Positions 7,984-16,124 of a stretch of DNA of 38,597 nt are shown here, one piece after another; positions within the stretch are counted from its first letter, which is position 1; each line of letters opens with the position of its first letter. Origin of the DNA: Parachlamydiaceae bacterium (GTDB lineage Bacteria > Chlamydiota > Chlamydiia > Chlamydiales > Parachlamydiaceae); NCBI GenBank assembly GCA_013816265.1, contig JACDES010000015.1:1-38597 (forward strand), written 5' to 3'. The position numbers and the translations under genes were made by a program. The notes below the pieces were generated by a model. It was given only the letters and a program-made list of their open reading frames with translations. It was not told the origin of the DNA and ran no database searches.

Positions 7984-8080
7984 TCTCTCCTCGCGTCATT
8001 GTGTTTAATTCTCACGCACTTAACTTATAATGAGTGTTAAAATTCAACACAAAGACACGAAGACACAAAGAAGGAAGCTC
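7984..8080. repeat. Octamer-repeat hairpin element (unit 2, partly decayed)
   Basis: Directly abuts unit 1 and repeats the same spacer (GTGTTTAATTCTCACGCAC and onward) and the CACAAAGA/CACGAAGA right arm. The left arm has lost its octamers (CTCTCCTCGCGTCATTGTG remains). The stem is therefore short and the copy looks older than unit 1. Confidence 0.75.
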
Positions 8081-8213
8081 TCTCTTTATATCTTACTGTC
8101 TTAGTATCTTAGTGTTTAAATGTATTAAGTTCTTTTTAACTAGCATCTGAATTTTCTCTTTTTGTATGCTATGTATCGCAATAAAAAGAGTCATTCGATT
8201 TTTGGAGGTCCTT

Positions 8214-11200
8214 GTGCGTCTTAAGAAGATTGTTCTTGTCGGTTTTAAATCTTTTGCTGAAAAAACTGTATTAAACTTTGATGCAGGGATCACTTGTATT
8301 GTTGGACCAAATGGTTGTGGTAAATCCAATATTGCTGATGCCTTCCGTTGGGTTTTAGGCGAACAATCTCCGAAGTCCTTGCGCGGCAATAAGATGCCCG
8401 ACTTTATATTTGCAGGGTCAAATAATCGGAAACCATTGAATCTCGCAGAAGTCTCGTTGACTTTGACAGATATACATGGAGCCCTCCCAATTGACTATGA
8501 AGAAGTTACATTGACACGTCGTTTACACCGTAACGGAGAATCTGAATATCTCTTAAATGGAAATATAGTGCGTTTAAAGGATCTCCAAAGCCTATTCCTT
8601 GATTCTGGTGTAGGCCGAAATGCATTTTCGATATTCGAACAAGGTAAAATTGATCAAGTAATCAACTTTAGCCCAGTTGAGAGACGGTATATTTTTGAAG
8701 AGGCCGCAGGAATACTCCGATTTTTACAACGCAAACGTGAAGCCTTGAAAAGATTGGAACAGGCCGACCTTAATTTTTCTCGCGTTCATGACATCCATCA
8801 TGAAGTGGAACAGCAAATTACAGTATTAAAAGATCAGGCAGAAAAAGCGAAACGTTTCAAAGAAAATAAAGAACAGCTCGAACAATTAGAAAAAGCTAGT
8901 TATGTTCTTCGTTGGAATCATTTAGAAAGCAAATGGGTCGATGGGGATCAACGCCTTGAAAAACAACAAAAAAACATTACTGAATTACATCAATCAATTT
9001 CTAATTTGCAACATCGAAATGGCGAAATGAAAGCTCTTATGCAGCAGGAAGAGAAAAATCTTCGGTCCAAAAATGAAGAGCTATTTAAAATTCGAAGCGA
9101 AAAAGAAATTCATGCTAGAGACCATTTGTCGAATGAACAAAGGTTGCAAGAAACAGAACAAAAAGAAAAGAAACTCAAACGGGAATTAGAAGAACTTAAG
9201 CTATCTCAACTCACGCGTCAAAAGACTCTTGTTGATATTCAAGTTAAGCAAAAGAAAACAGAATCCGAATATCTTGAAGCTGACAACAAATTAACTAGTC
9301 AAAGAGATAAAGTAAAACTAAAGGAAAAAGAGGTTTCCGAGCTACGTGGGGATTTGCAAACGAAGCAACAGCAACATTTGAAACAACTCCAAATCGAAAG
9401 TCAATTGGCAAGCGAGCATAAGCAAAGCGAAACACGTCTAGAGAATCTTGTGGAAAGAAAAAAACATTTAGAGAATCGTAAGGATCAATCCCTTGAAGAT
9501 GTAAAACACCTCTCTCAAATGGTTCAGGAAAAGAAGCTGCAGCTAGGTCAAATTTCATCTTTAGTAGATACACACAAAGAACGTCTTGAAGATTATGAAG
9601 ACAAATTAAAATCATTTGGTAAAGAGTTAGAAAGTAAGCAACAAGAAATCGATGATCTCCAAAGAAAGACTTTTGAACAACGAGCTCGTCAAAAGGTATT
9701 ACTTCGTTTACGAGATGATCATGAAGGATTTTCATCCGGTAGTAAAAAACTTTTGCAAGAATCGGATGATCCAAATAGTGTTTTGAGCAAAAAAATCAGA
9801 CCTTTGTATGAATTTTTCACTCCGGTTCCTGAAGAAGCTACAGCCTTAGCCGTAGTGTTGCGCAATTATGCTCAAACGCTTGTGGTTGACACCGAGGAAG
9901 ATCTGAAGCTCGTTTTAGATTTTGCACGAAAGAAAAAAATTCAAGATTACTCCTTACTTTGTGTTGAATTAGTTTCGAAGTTAGCAGCCATGAATAAAAC
10001 TAACTCAAAAGGTTATTTTACAAAGATTAAATCAAATCCAGTTGCTCAGCATTTGTTGGGGAATGTTGTCGAATCTGATGATTTTAATGATGTTTTTACA
10101 CTATTGCAGAAATCTGTTTCTTGTGAAATTTGGAATAATGGGGATGTTTATATCGATCAAAAAGGGGTTTTCTTTCAAGTCAAAGCAAATGAAAATCACG
10201 TCTTTTTGCGTGAATCAGAATTAAAAGGGCTAGAAGAAGAATTACTTCAGAAAGAAGATCAAATGCATGCCCTTAGCAAGAAGCTGCAATCCATTCAGGA
10301 CCAAAAATCAAAGGTTCAAATGGAACGCACAGAACTTGATAAAATGTTAAGACGCGATGAGATGAAACTAGTTGAAATCAATTTCGGTTATCAGCGCTGT
10401 ATGACAGATCTGGATAAAATTAAGGCTGAACAAGTGCAAATTGAAAAAGATTTGTTGGTTTTAAACCAACAGATTGAACAGTTGCAACAATTAGTAAAAC
10501 AGCTTCAAGACAAGTATTATATCGTTAAGCAAGATCTTAGCAAATTTCAGGAAGAAATTTTATTTTTAAATCAAGAGTTAGAAAAGCAAATGAGCCTCTT
10601 GCGAACGCAGCTGCAAGACCAAAAGGAAAAAGGAGATTTGTTTCAGCAGCTTTCAGAAGAAAGGCAGAAACTTGTACATCAACTTAATGTGTTAGAAATT
10701 AAAGAACAAGAATACCATAAGCAAGAGCAGCATTTTTTAAACGAGCTTGCAGATATTGAAGAACTTCAATCAAAGATAAAAGAAAGAGGACCTCAATTTC
10801 ATCAATCGATGGAATTTATTGAAATGCGTCTTAAGCAGGCTAGCGAAGCTTGTTTAACTCTTGAAAAGAAAATTGAAATTCAAAAAACATCAATCGAACA
10901 AATTGAAAAAGACATTTTAAAACAACAAGAACTGCAAAGAAAATGTGAGGCGGAAGGGAATCAATATACTCTACAAGTAGCCCAAAATCGATCTTCAGCA
11001 CAATCACTTGAACATGAATTACAAGAGCGCTATCAGTTAACAATTGATGAAGCCAAAAAAGTATCAGTCCTTGATAAGACTCTAGAACAAGCTGAAAAAC
11101 AGATACGTTCTTTGAGGCAGTCGATACAAGCTGCTGGTGACATCAACATGGCTTCTATTGATGACTTAGATAAACATGAAACGCGCTTTACATTCTTAAA

Positions 11201-11756
11201 ACAGCAATTGGAAGACATGTCGATGTCGAAGCAAGAATTGCTAGAGATTATTTCTCAAGTTGATGGAGAGAGTCGAAAGTTATTCAAGCAAACTTTTGAT
11301 GCGATACGTGAGAATTTCAGAAAGAATTACCAAATTTTATTTAATGGTGGAGAGGCCGATCTTCAATTTACTGAAACGGATAATATTTTAGAGGCTGGGA
11401 TTGAAATTATCGCAAAACCACCGGGCAAGCAGATGCGTTCTATTAGTTTGCTTTCTGGGGGTGAGAAGTGTTTAACGGCGGTTGCGTTATTATTTGCTAT
11501 TTTTCAAGTTAAACCTTCACCATTCTGTATTTTGGATGAGATCGATGCGCCGTTGGATGATACGAACGTGGAACGCTTTACAAATATGATTAAGCATTTT
11601 ATCAATCGTTGTCAATTTTTGATAATAACGCACAATAAGCGGACGATGGCAATAGGGGATGTATTATTTGGCGTATCGATGGAAGAAAAAGGGGTTTCCA
11701 AATTGCTTTCATTGGATTTTGCACACACCGAAGCACCTGAAGCTAGTTTGATTTGA
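8214..11756 (+). CDS. smc: Chromosome segregation ATPase SMC
   Basis: SMC homodimers condense and segregate the chromosome, usually with ScpA and ScpB. I place the start at GTG 8214, giving 1180 residues: GGAGG sits at 8204-8208 with ideal spacing, and translation then begins with the family-typical RLKKIVLVGFKSFAEK. An in-frame ATG at 8166 would add 16 atypical residues. The head Walker A motif GPNGCGKSN lies near 31-39. Two long Gln/Lys/Glu-rich coiled coils flank a hinge near 500-660 that begins around EGFSSGSKKLL. The C-terminal head carries the ABC signature LSGGEK near 1080 and Walker B CILDEIDAP near 1105, ending with FLIITHNK. The length fits bacterial SMC (about 1,150-1,200). The scp genes are not in this window. 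Confidence 0.97.
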   Translation: MRLKKIVLVGFKSFAEKTVLNFDAGITCIVGPNGCGKSNIADAFRWVLGEQSPKSLRGNKMPDFIFAGSNNRKPLNLAEVSLTLTDIHGALPIDYEEVTLTRRLHRNGESEYLLNGNIVRLKDLQSLFLDSGVGRNAFSIFEQGKIDQVINFSPVERRYIFEEAAGILRFLQRKREALKRLEQADLNFSRVHDIHHEVEQQITVLKDQAEKAKRFKENKEQLEQLEKASYVLRWNHLESKWVDGDQRLEKQQKNITELHQSISNLQHRNGEMKALMQQEEKNLRSKNEELFKIRSEKEIHARDHLSNEQRLQETEQKEKKLKRELEELKLSQLTRQKTLVDIQVKQKKTESEYLEADNKLTSQRDKVKLKEKEVSELRGDLQTKQQQHLKQLQIESQLASEHKQSETRLENLVERKKHLENRKDQSLEDVKHLSQMVQEKKLQLGQISSLVDTHKERLEDYEDKLKSFGKELESKQQEIDDLQRKTFEQRARQKVLLRLRDDHEGFSSGSKKLLQESDDPNSVLSKKIRPLYEFFTPVPEEATALAVVLRNYAQTLVVDTEEDLKLVLDFARKKKIQDYSLLCVELVSKLAAMNKTNSKGYFTKIKSNPVAQHLLGNVVESDDFNDVFTLLQKSVSCEIWNNGDVYIDQKGVFFQVKANENHVFLRESELKGLEEELLQKEDQMHALSKKLQSIQDQKSKVQMERTELDKMLRRDEMKLVEINFGYQRCMTDLDKIKAEQVQIEKDLLVLNQQIEQLQQLVKQLQDKYYIVKQDLSKFQEEILFLNQELEKQMSLLRTQLQDQKEKGDLFQQLSEERQKLVHQLNVLEIKEQEYHKQEQHFLNELADIEELQSKIKERGPQFHQSMEFIEMRLKQASEACLTLEKKIEIQKTSIEQIEKDILKQQELQRKCEAEGNQYTLQVAQNRSSAQSLEHELQERYQLTIDEAKKVSVLDKTLEQAEKQIRSLRQSIQAAGDINMASIDDLDKHETRFTFLKQQLEDMSMSKQELLEIISQVDGESRKLFKQTFDAIRENFRKNYQILFNGGEADLQFTETDNILEAGIEIIAKPPGKQMRSISLLSGGEKCLTAVALLFAIFQVKPSPFCILDEIDAPLDDTNVERFTNMIKHFINRCQFLIITHNKRTMAIGDVLFGVSMEEKGVSKLLSLDFAHTEAPEASLI

Positions 11757-11817
11757 AGGTGGACCTTTTCTAACCCAATTTAACTCATCTATAGCACGGA
11801 TGATGCCTAGAGTACCT

Positions 11818-11936
11818 CCACAATGAAAGCGAAGAGGACTTTCGCACTCCAAACCCTCTGCGTGGCTGTTAAATTAGTTTTCTGAATGATCGCAAAGCGT
11901 TTGGAGTGCGAAAGTCCTCTTTCGCTTTCATTGTGG
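11818..11936. repeat. Paired GCGAAAG REP element (inverted pair)
   Basis: Left arm 11818-11854 and right arm 11899-11936 are reverse complements apart from a one-base indel. Each arm contains the GCGAA(A)G/CTTTCGC mini-hairpin and ACTCCAAAC. Symmetry continues into CCACAATG at the ends, bases not shared with the other copies of this family. It lies 61 nt after the smc stop codon and could act as a terminator or mRNA-stabilising structure. Confidence 0.85.
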
Positions 11937-12031
11937 AATTCTCCTCATTATAAATAAAAATTCTTGAAAATATGTTTACTAAATTGTGATCTTTAGATAT
12001 TTCTATACCCCTAATTCAATAAGGAGATCAT

Positions 12032-14626
12032 ATGACAGCAATTACCGGTAGAGGGGCTTGTGGTGTTTTTGCTAGAGAAGCATCTCTTATTCGTTCACAA
12101 ATTTCTGATAAGAAGACTATTACTTTTGGATTGTTAAGAAGAAAGATTTCTACCATAGGTAATAAATTTACTTTGGCATCACCTGTACAAAACAATCCAA
12201 TTTCCTCAGGTATACAATCTACTACACAGTACTTCAAGCCATTTGCCTTGAATAGAAAAAACATAAGAAATTTAACATCGGAAGCAGATAGGGAAAAGCA
12301 AAAAGACGGTGTTGCTGTTGAAAAACAACAAACAAATACTAATAATAATCCAAATAAAATAATGGATTATCTTAAAACATTAGCTTCTATTGTTTTTGTG
12401 GTAGGTGCTAGTGCTGGAGTTTTGCATATGGCAAAAGATATGGAATACCTTCCTAGATCATCACAGTTGATTATTAATCATGCAACACTGAGTCGTATTG
12501 GAAGAGAAGAATTAGAAACAATCGGCAAAATTCTAGATATTCCCATTATTATTTTTAATGACGGTCAAATGGTTCGAGAATATGAAGCAAAATGTTTTGA
12601 AGCAGCCCTTAAAGCATGTGAAGAAAATCGATGGGATATTATTGAATCGAATAAAGAACTTTTTGAAAAACTTCTAAACGAAAAAGGGGAATCTTTATTA
12701 TTAGCTGCAATTTCGAAAGGAAAAGGTAACGCTCCTTGCGTAGAAGGTTTTTTAAAGCGCAATATTCTTGTAAATAGTCGTGATAAGACTGGAAGAAATG
12801 CTCTCCATTTGGCTGCAATACATAATAGGGATGACCTGATCAAGTTAATATCGGATTGCATTCCATATATCGATACCGATCCCAATGGGTTAACAGCAAT
12901 TCAATATGCAGTGAAATTCAAAAGACTCGAAGCATTAACAGTTTTACATTCAATTGAACGATCAAATAGTACATCTCTCAATAATCTATGCGTTCTTTCT
13001 ATTGAAAGTGATAGTAAAGAATGTTTTGAATTTCTATTTTCAAAATTTTCACTCACTCAAATAGAGCATTTTTTTTCTACGAAGCTTGATAATGGAAACA
13101 ATCTTTTACACCATGCTTTAATAAAGAAAAGCGATTCAATTTTTTCAGGTTTGGTTTTAGACCATTATCAGAATGTGAAATCTCTTATTAATCAACCAAA
13201 TCAAGAGGGGCAAACTCCACTCCATTTTGCGTGCATCAGAGAAAACGAGCCTATGATTAGATTACTATTTGGAGTAGGTGGGGATATTAATGCAAAAGAT
13301 CATGAGGGAAAAACTTGTATGCATTTGGCTGCAATAACTGCAAGTACAAGCACCATTAGATTATTGTATGATATGGGGTGCGATTTATTAATCCATGATA
13401 AAAACGGAAAAACACCAGAATTTTATGTAACAGAAAAACGAAAAGATGCCACTGGCCCTATGATCGACAAAACTAGGAATTGCCTTGCGACTATCCTTAA
13501 ACTTCAAGGAATGCAAGAAAAAAAATTATCTGCCCCTCCAAATTTTGTGGAAGATCCCCCAGAAAATCTCGTCTTTGAAGGAGGCGGCCCAAAAGGAATT
13601 GTATATTTAGGGGCTTTAAAGGAGTTAGAATCAAGAAACCTTTTGAGAGAGCTTAAGAGAGTTGCCGGTACATCAGCAGGGGCGATAACGGCCGGATTGT
13701 TAGCAACAGGGCATACTTTAGAAGAAATCACAGAATTACTAAAAGAAAAGGATTTATCAAGTTTTCTTGATGTTATTGATCCCAAGGATAAGCCTTTATT
13801 AGAAGGTGCATCGAAAGGAATGTTTGAGCTAGCAAAAGTGAGTTGGATTAGATTTTGGGGAAAGGGAAAAGCAATTATAGCTCCAATTAAACAAGGTAAA
13901 ATTTTAGTTGATAGATTTGTTAATTTAGAAGGTCTTTGTCGGGGAGAGGAATTTCGCAAATGGATTGAATCGAGAATAAAAGAAAAAACAGGAAAAGACT
14001 TTTGTACATTTGGAGAACTGGAAGAACTAATCAGAAAAGATAAGAAATTTAAAGAGATATGTGTATTTGCAGTTCAGCTTAAGGGTTCTTCTCCGGCCGA
14101 AATTATTCGCTTAGGTACCGGAGATCCAAAGTGTAAAGATGTCATTATTTCTGATGCAATTCGTGCATCAATGTCAATTCCAGGTGTATTTGAAGCCCAA
14201 ATGATGCATTACAAGACCAACGGTCATCGCACGATATCCCCAGAAGAAGGGTATTTTATTGATGCAGGTCTTGTTAATAATTTTCCTATCAATGCCTATG
14301 ATCAACCAAAAGGAAAGGACAGCTGGGCTGTTGTCACGAATCGAAAAACATTGGGATTGAGTATCGCACCTCCAGGTAAGCAACCATCAGATAGCGATTT
14401 TGCTGAGTTAACAAAACCGGATATTCACCGTTTAATTGCTGCATATCATTATCTTGAAAAAAGTTTGATTTGGAATCAATCATACAACAAAGATCGTGTA
14501 ATTGAAATCCCTGCAGAAGGAATAGGTCTTCTTGATTTTCAACTTACAAAAGATCAAAAAGCCAAACTTATAGCATCGGGAAAAAATACTGTAGGCAAAG
14601 CCATTCCTGAGGACCCCAAAGTTTAA
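12032..14626 (+). CDS. Ankyrin-repeat patatin-like phospholipase, candidate secreted effector
   Basis: The start is supported by AAGGAG before the ATG. The 864 residues are modular. A polar N-terminus without a Sec signal leads to a hydrophobic segment near 115-133. Degenerate ankyrin repeats follow, with the clearest units at 250-300 (GRNALHLAAIHNRDDLI) and 390-465 (GQTPLHFACIRENEPMIRLL, GKTCMHLAAI). A C-terminal patatin domain starts near 512: GGGPKG oxyanion loop at 517-522, nucleophile Ser548 in GTSAG, and catalytic Asp744 in DAG. The Ser-Asp dyad is intact, so lipid acyl hydrolase activity is expected. The domain pairing recalls patatin effectors such as ExoU/VipD and eukaryote-like ankyrin proteins of amoeba symbionts. 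Delivery into the host is inference. It is flanked by a REP pair and a 346-nt gap, so probably monocistronic. Confidence 0.92.
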   Translation: MTAITGRGACGVFAREASLIRSQISDKKTITFGLLRRKISTIGNKFTLASPVQNNPISSGIQSTTQYFKPFALNRKNIRNLTSEADREKQKDGVAVEKQQTNTNNNPNKIMDYLKTLASIVFVVGASAGVLHMAKDMEYLPRSSQLIINHATLSRIGREELETIGKILDIPIIIFNDGQMVREYEAKCFEAALKACEENRWDIIESNKELFEKLLNEKGESLLLAAISKGKGNAPCVEGFLKRNILVNSRDKTGRNALHLAAIHNRDDLIKLISDCIPYIDTDPNGLTAIQYAVKFKRLEALTVLHSIERSNSTSLNNLCVLSIESDSKECFEFLFSKFSLTQIEHFFSTKLDNGNNLLHHALIKKSDSIFSGLVLDHYQNVKSLINQPNQEGQTPLHFACIRENEPMIRLLFGVGGDINAKDHEGKTCMHLAAITASTSTIRLLYDMGCDLLIHDKNGKTPEFYVTEKRKDATGPMIDKTRNCLATILKLQGMQEKKLSAPPNFVEDPPENLVFEGGGPKGIVYLGALKELESRNLLRELKRVAGTSAGAITAGLLATGHTLEEITELLKEKDLSSFLDVIDPKDKPLLEGASKGMFELAKVSWIRFWGKGKAIIAPIKQGKILVDRFVNLEGLCRGEEFRKWIESRIKEKTGKDFCTFGELEELIRKDKKFKEICVFAVQLKGSSPAEIIRLGTGDPKCKDVIISDAIRASMSIPGVFEAQMMHYKTNGHRTISPEEGYFIDAGLVNNFPINAYDQPKGKDSWAVVTNRKTLGLSIAPPGKQPSDSDFAELTKPDIHRLIAAYHYLEKSLIWNQSYNKDRVIEIPAEGIGLLDFQLTKDQKAKLIASGKNTVGKAIPEDPKV

Positions 14627-14972
14627 AGCCAGAAAAACAATGATTAGGATAATAAATTAATGGCTTTAATTCCAAAATTTACACAGTAATTTCTTATATC
14701 ATTGCAGTACATTTGGATCCTGAGCTTGAAGCGATCAGAGCTATTTTATGTCAGAATTTCAGGTTTATAAGACAGAGTGCATTTCCTCTGTGGAAAAATT
14801 ACAATTTTGCAAATGACCATTAATGCATAATACCTCATTTTATAGTGGTTAAAATCACCCCGCTCAGATACACTCTTTCTAATACCACCTTTTATCTTGG
14901 AATAGCATTTAAATCCTTCAGTTTTAACTGCTTTTTCAGAGACCCCATCATTAACATTTTTTTGAGGTTACT
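14627..14972. other. Gene-free gap before ald
   Basis: No gene or repeat-family member was recognised. TTAAAGCCA (14623-14631, overlapping the preceding stop codon) pairs with TGGCTTTAA (14661-14669) as a loose 9-bp stem that might help termination, but there is no U-run. The promoter for the downstream genes should lie here, yet no convincing -35/-10 pair stands out. Confidence 0.45.
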
Positions 14973-16100
14973 ATGATTATTGGAATACCAAAAGAAATTA
15001 AAAATCATGAATATCGAGTTGGTGCTACCCCCAGTATGGTGCGTGCTTTAGTTGATGCGGGACACCAAGTATTAGTCCAATCACAAGCAGGTACAAAAAT
15101 AGGATTCAGCGATGAAATGTTTAAGGCTGCTGGAGCAAAAATAGTCCAAACTGCAAAAGAAATCTATGATGTTGCCGAAATGGTTATCAAAGTTAAAGAA
15201 CCTCAAGATAGCGAATTTCCATTACTCAAAAAAGGGCAGATCCTCTTTTGCTATCTACACCTCGCACCAGATCCAATTCAAACTGAACAATTGATCAAAA
15301 GTAAAGTCGTTGCGATCGCTTACGAAACTGTAACCGATACTCAAGGAAGATTGCCGCTTCTTATCCCGATGAGTGAAATGGCTGGAAGAATCGCTATTCA
15401 AGTAGGAGCAACATGTTTGCAACTTAATATGGGTGGAAAAGGTGTTCTTCTTGGTGGAGTTCCAGGTGTTGCTCCTGCACGCGTTGTTGTAATAGGTGGT
15501 GGTATTGTCGGGACTGAATCTGCTCGCATGGCTCTCGGATTAGGTGCAGATGTTATCATTATCGATAAAGACTTGAATCGGTTACGTGCATTAGATGCGC
15601 AATTTGGTCCACGTTTAAAAACCCTTTATTCTTCCCCATTAACAATTGAAGAAGCAATATCCCGTGCAGATTTAGTGATCGGCGCAGTACTAATCCCTGG
15701 AAAAACAGCACCTAAATTGATCACGCGTCAAATGATTAAAAAAATGACTCCCGGTTCTGTAATTGTTGATGTGGCAATTGATCAAGGTGGTTGCACTGAA
15801 ACATCTAAACCAACAACCCACGCGGATCCGATTTATATCGTTGATGATGTGATCCATTATTGTGTGACAAATATGCCTGGTGCATGCGCACGCACATCGA
15901 CTCAAGCGTTAACGAATGCGACAATGGATTATGCCTTAACGATAGCGAATAAAGGATGGAGACAAGCCTTACTCAATAATGTAGGTTTACGAAACGGTTT
16001 AAATGTCTGTTATGGACAAGTGACGAATGAGTCTGTTGCACACGATTTAGGCTATAATTATGTCCCACCAGAAATGCTTTTGCATGAAGCATTAGTTTAA
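14973..16100 (+). CDS. ald: Alanine dehydrogenase
   Basis: NAD-dependent enzyme interconverting L-alanine with pyruvate and ammonia; it can supply pyruvate from scavenged alanine or make alanine for envelope synthesis. The 375 residues match the family (about 370). Residues known in the family are present: Arg15, Lys75 (VIKVKEPQ) and His96 (LFCYLHLAPD) for substrate, Asp270 as catalytic residue (VAIDQGG), and the Rossmann motif VIGGGIVGTESA near 173-184. GAGG precedes the ATG. Its stop codon is 24 nt before the Hsp70-like gene, which is followed after 14 nt by the SNF2 helicase, so all three may share a transcript. No functional link between alanine metabolism and those two is evident. Confidence 0.97.
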   Translation: MIIGIPKEIKNHEYRVGATPSMVRALVDAGHQVLVQSQAGTKIGFSDEMFKAAGAKIVQTAKEIYDVAEMVIKVKEPQDSEFPLLKKGQILFCYLHLAPDPIQTEQLIKSKVVAIAYETVTDTQGRLPLLIPMSEMAGRIAIQVGATCLQLNMGGKGVLLGGVPGVAPARVVVIGGGIVGTESARMALGLGADVIIIDKDLNRLRALDAQFGPRLKTLYSSPLTIEEAISRADLVIGAVLIPGKTAPKLITRQMIKKMTPGSVIVDVAIDQGGCTETSKPTTHADPIYIVDDVIHYCVTNMPGACARTSTQALTNATMDYALTIANKGWRQALLNNVGLRNGLNVCYGQVTNESVAHDLGYNYVPPEMLLHEALV

Positions 16101-16124
16101 ATGAATTAGGTTCATACCGAATAT

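Noticed and set aside
7866..8080. Possible CRISPR-like array
   Set aside because: The repeats have a period of 8 nt with no unique spacers and form inverted arms; no cas gene is present in the window.
8166..8213. Upstream ATG as the smc start
   Set aside because: GGAGG is positioned for the GTG at 8214, and the conserved SMC N-terminus begins there; the 16 extra residues look unlike the family.
9295..9774. 159-residue minus-strand open frame inside smc
   Set aside because: It is antisense to the coiled-coil coding region, has no Shine-Dalgarno support and no recognisable domain.
14627..14972. tRNA or small RNA gene in the gap before ald
   Set aside because: No cloverleaf or conserved TTCGAATC-like arm was found; only a loose 9-bp stem near the preceding stop codon.
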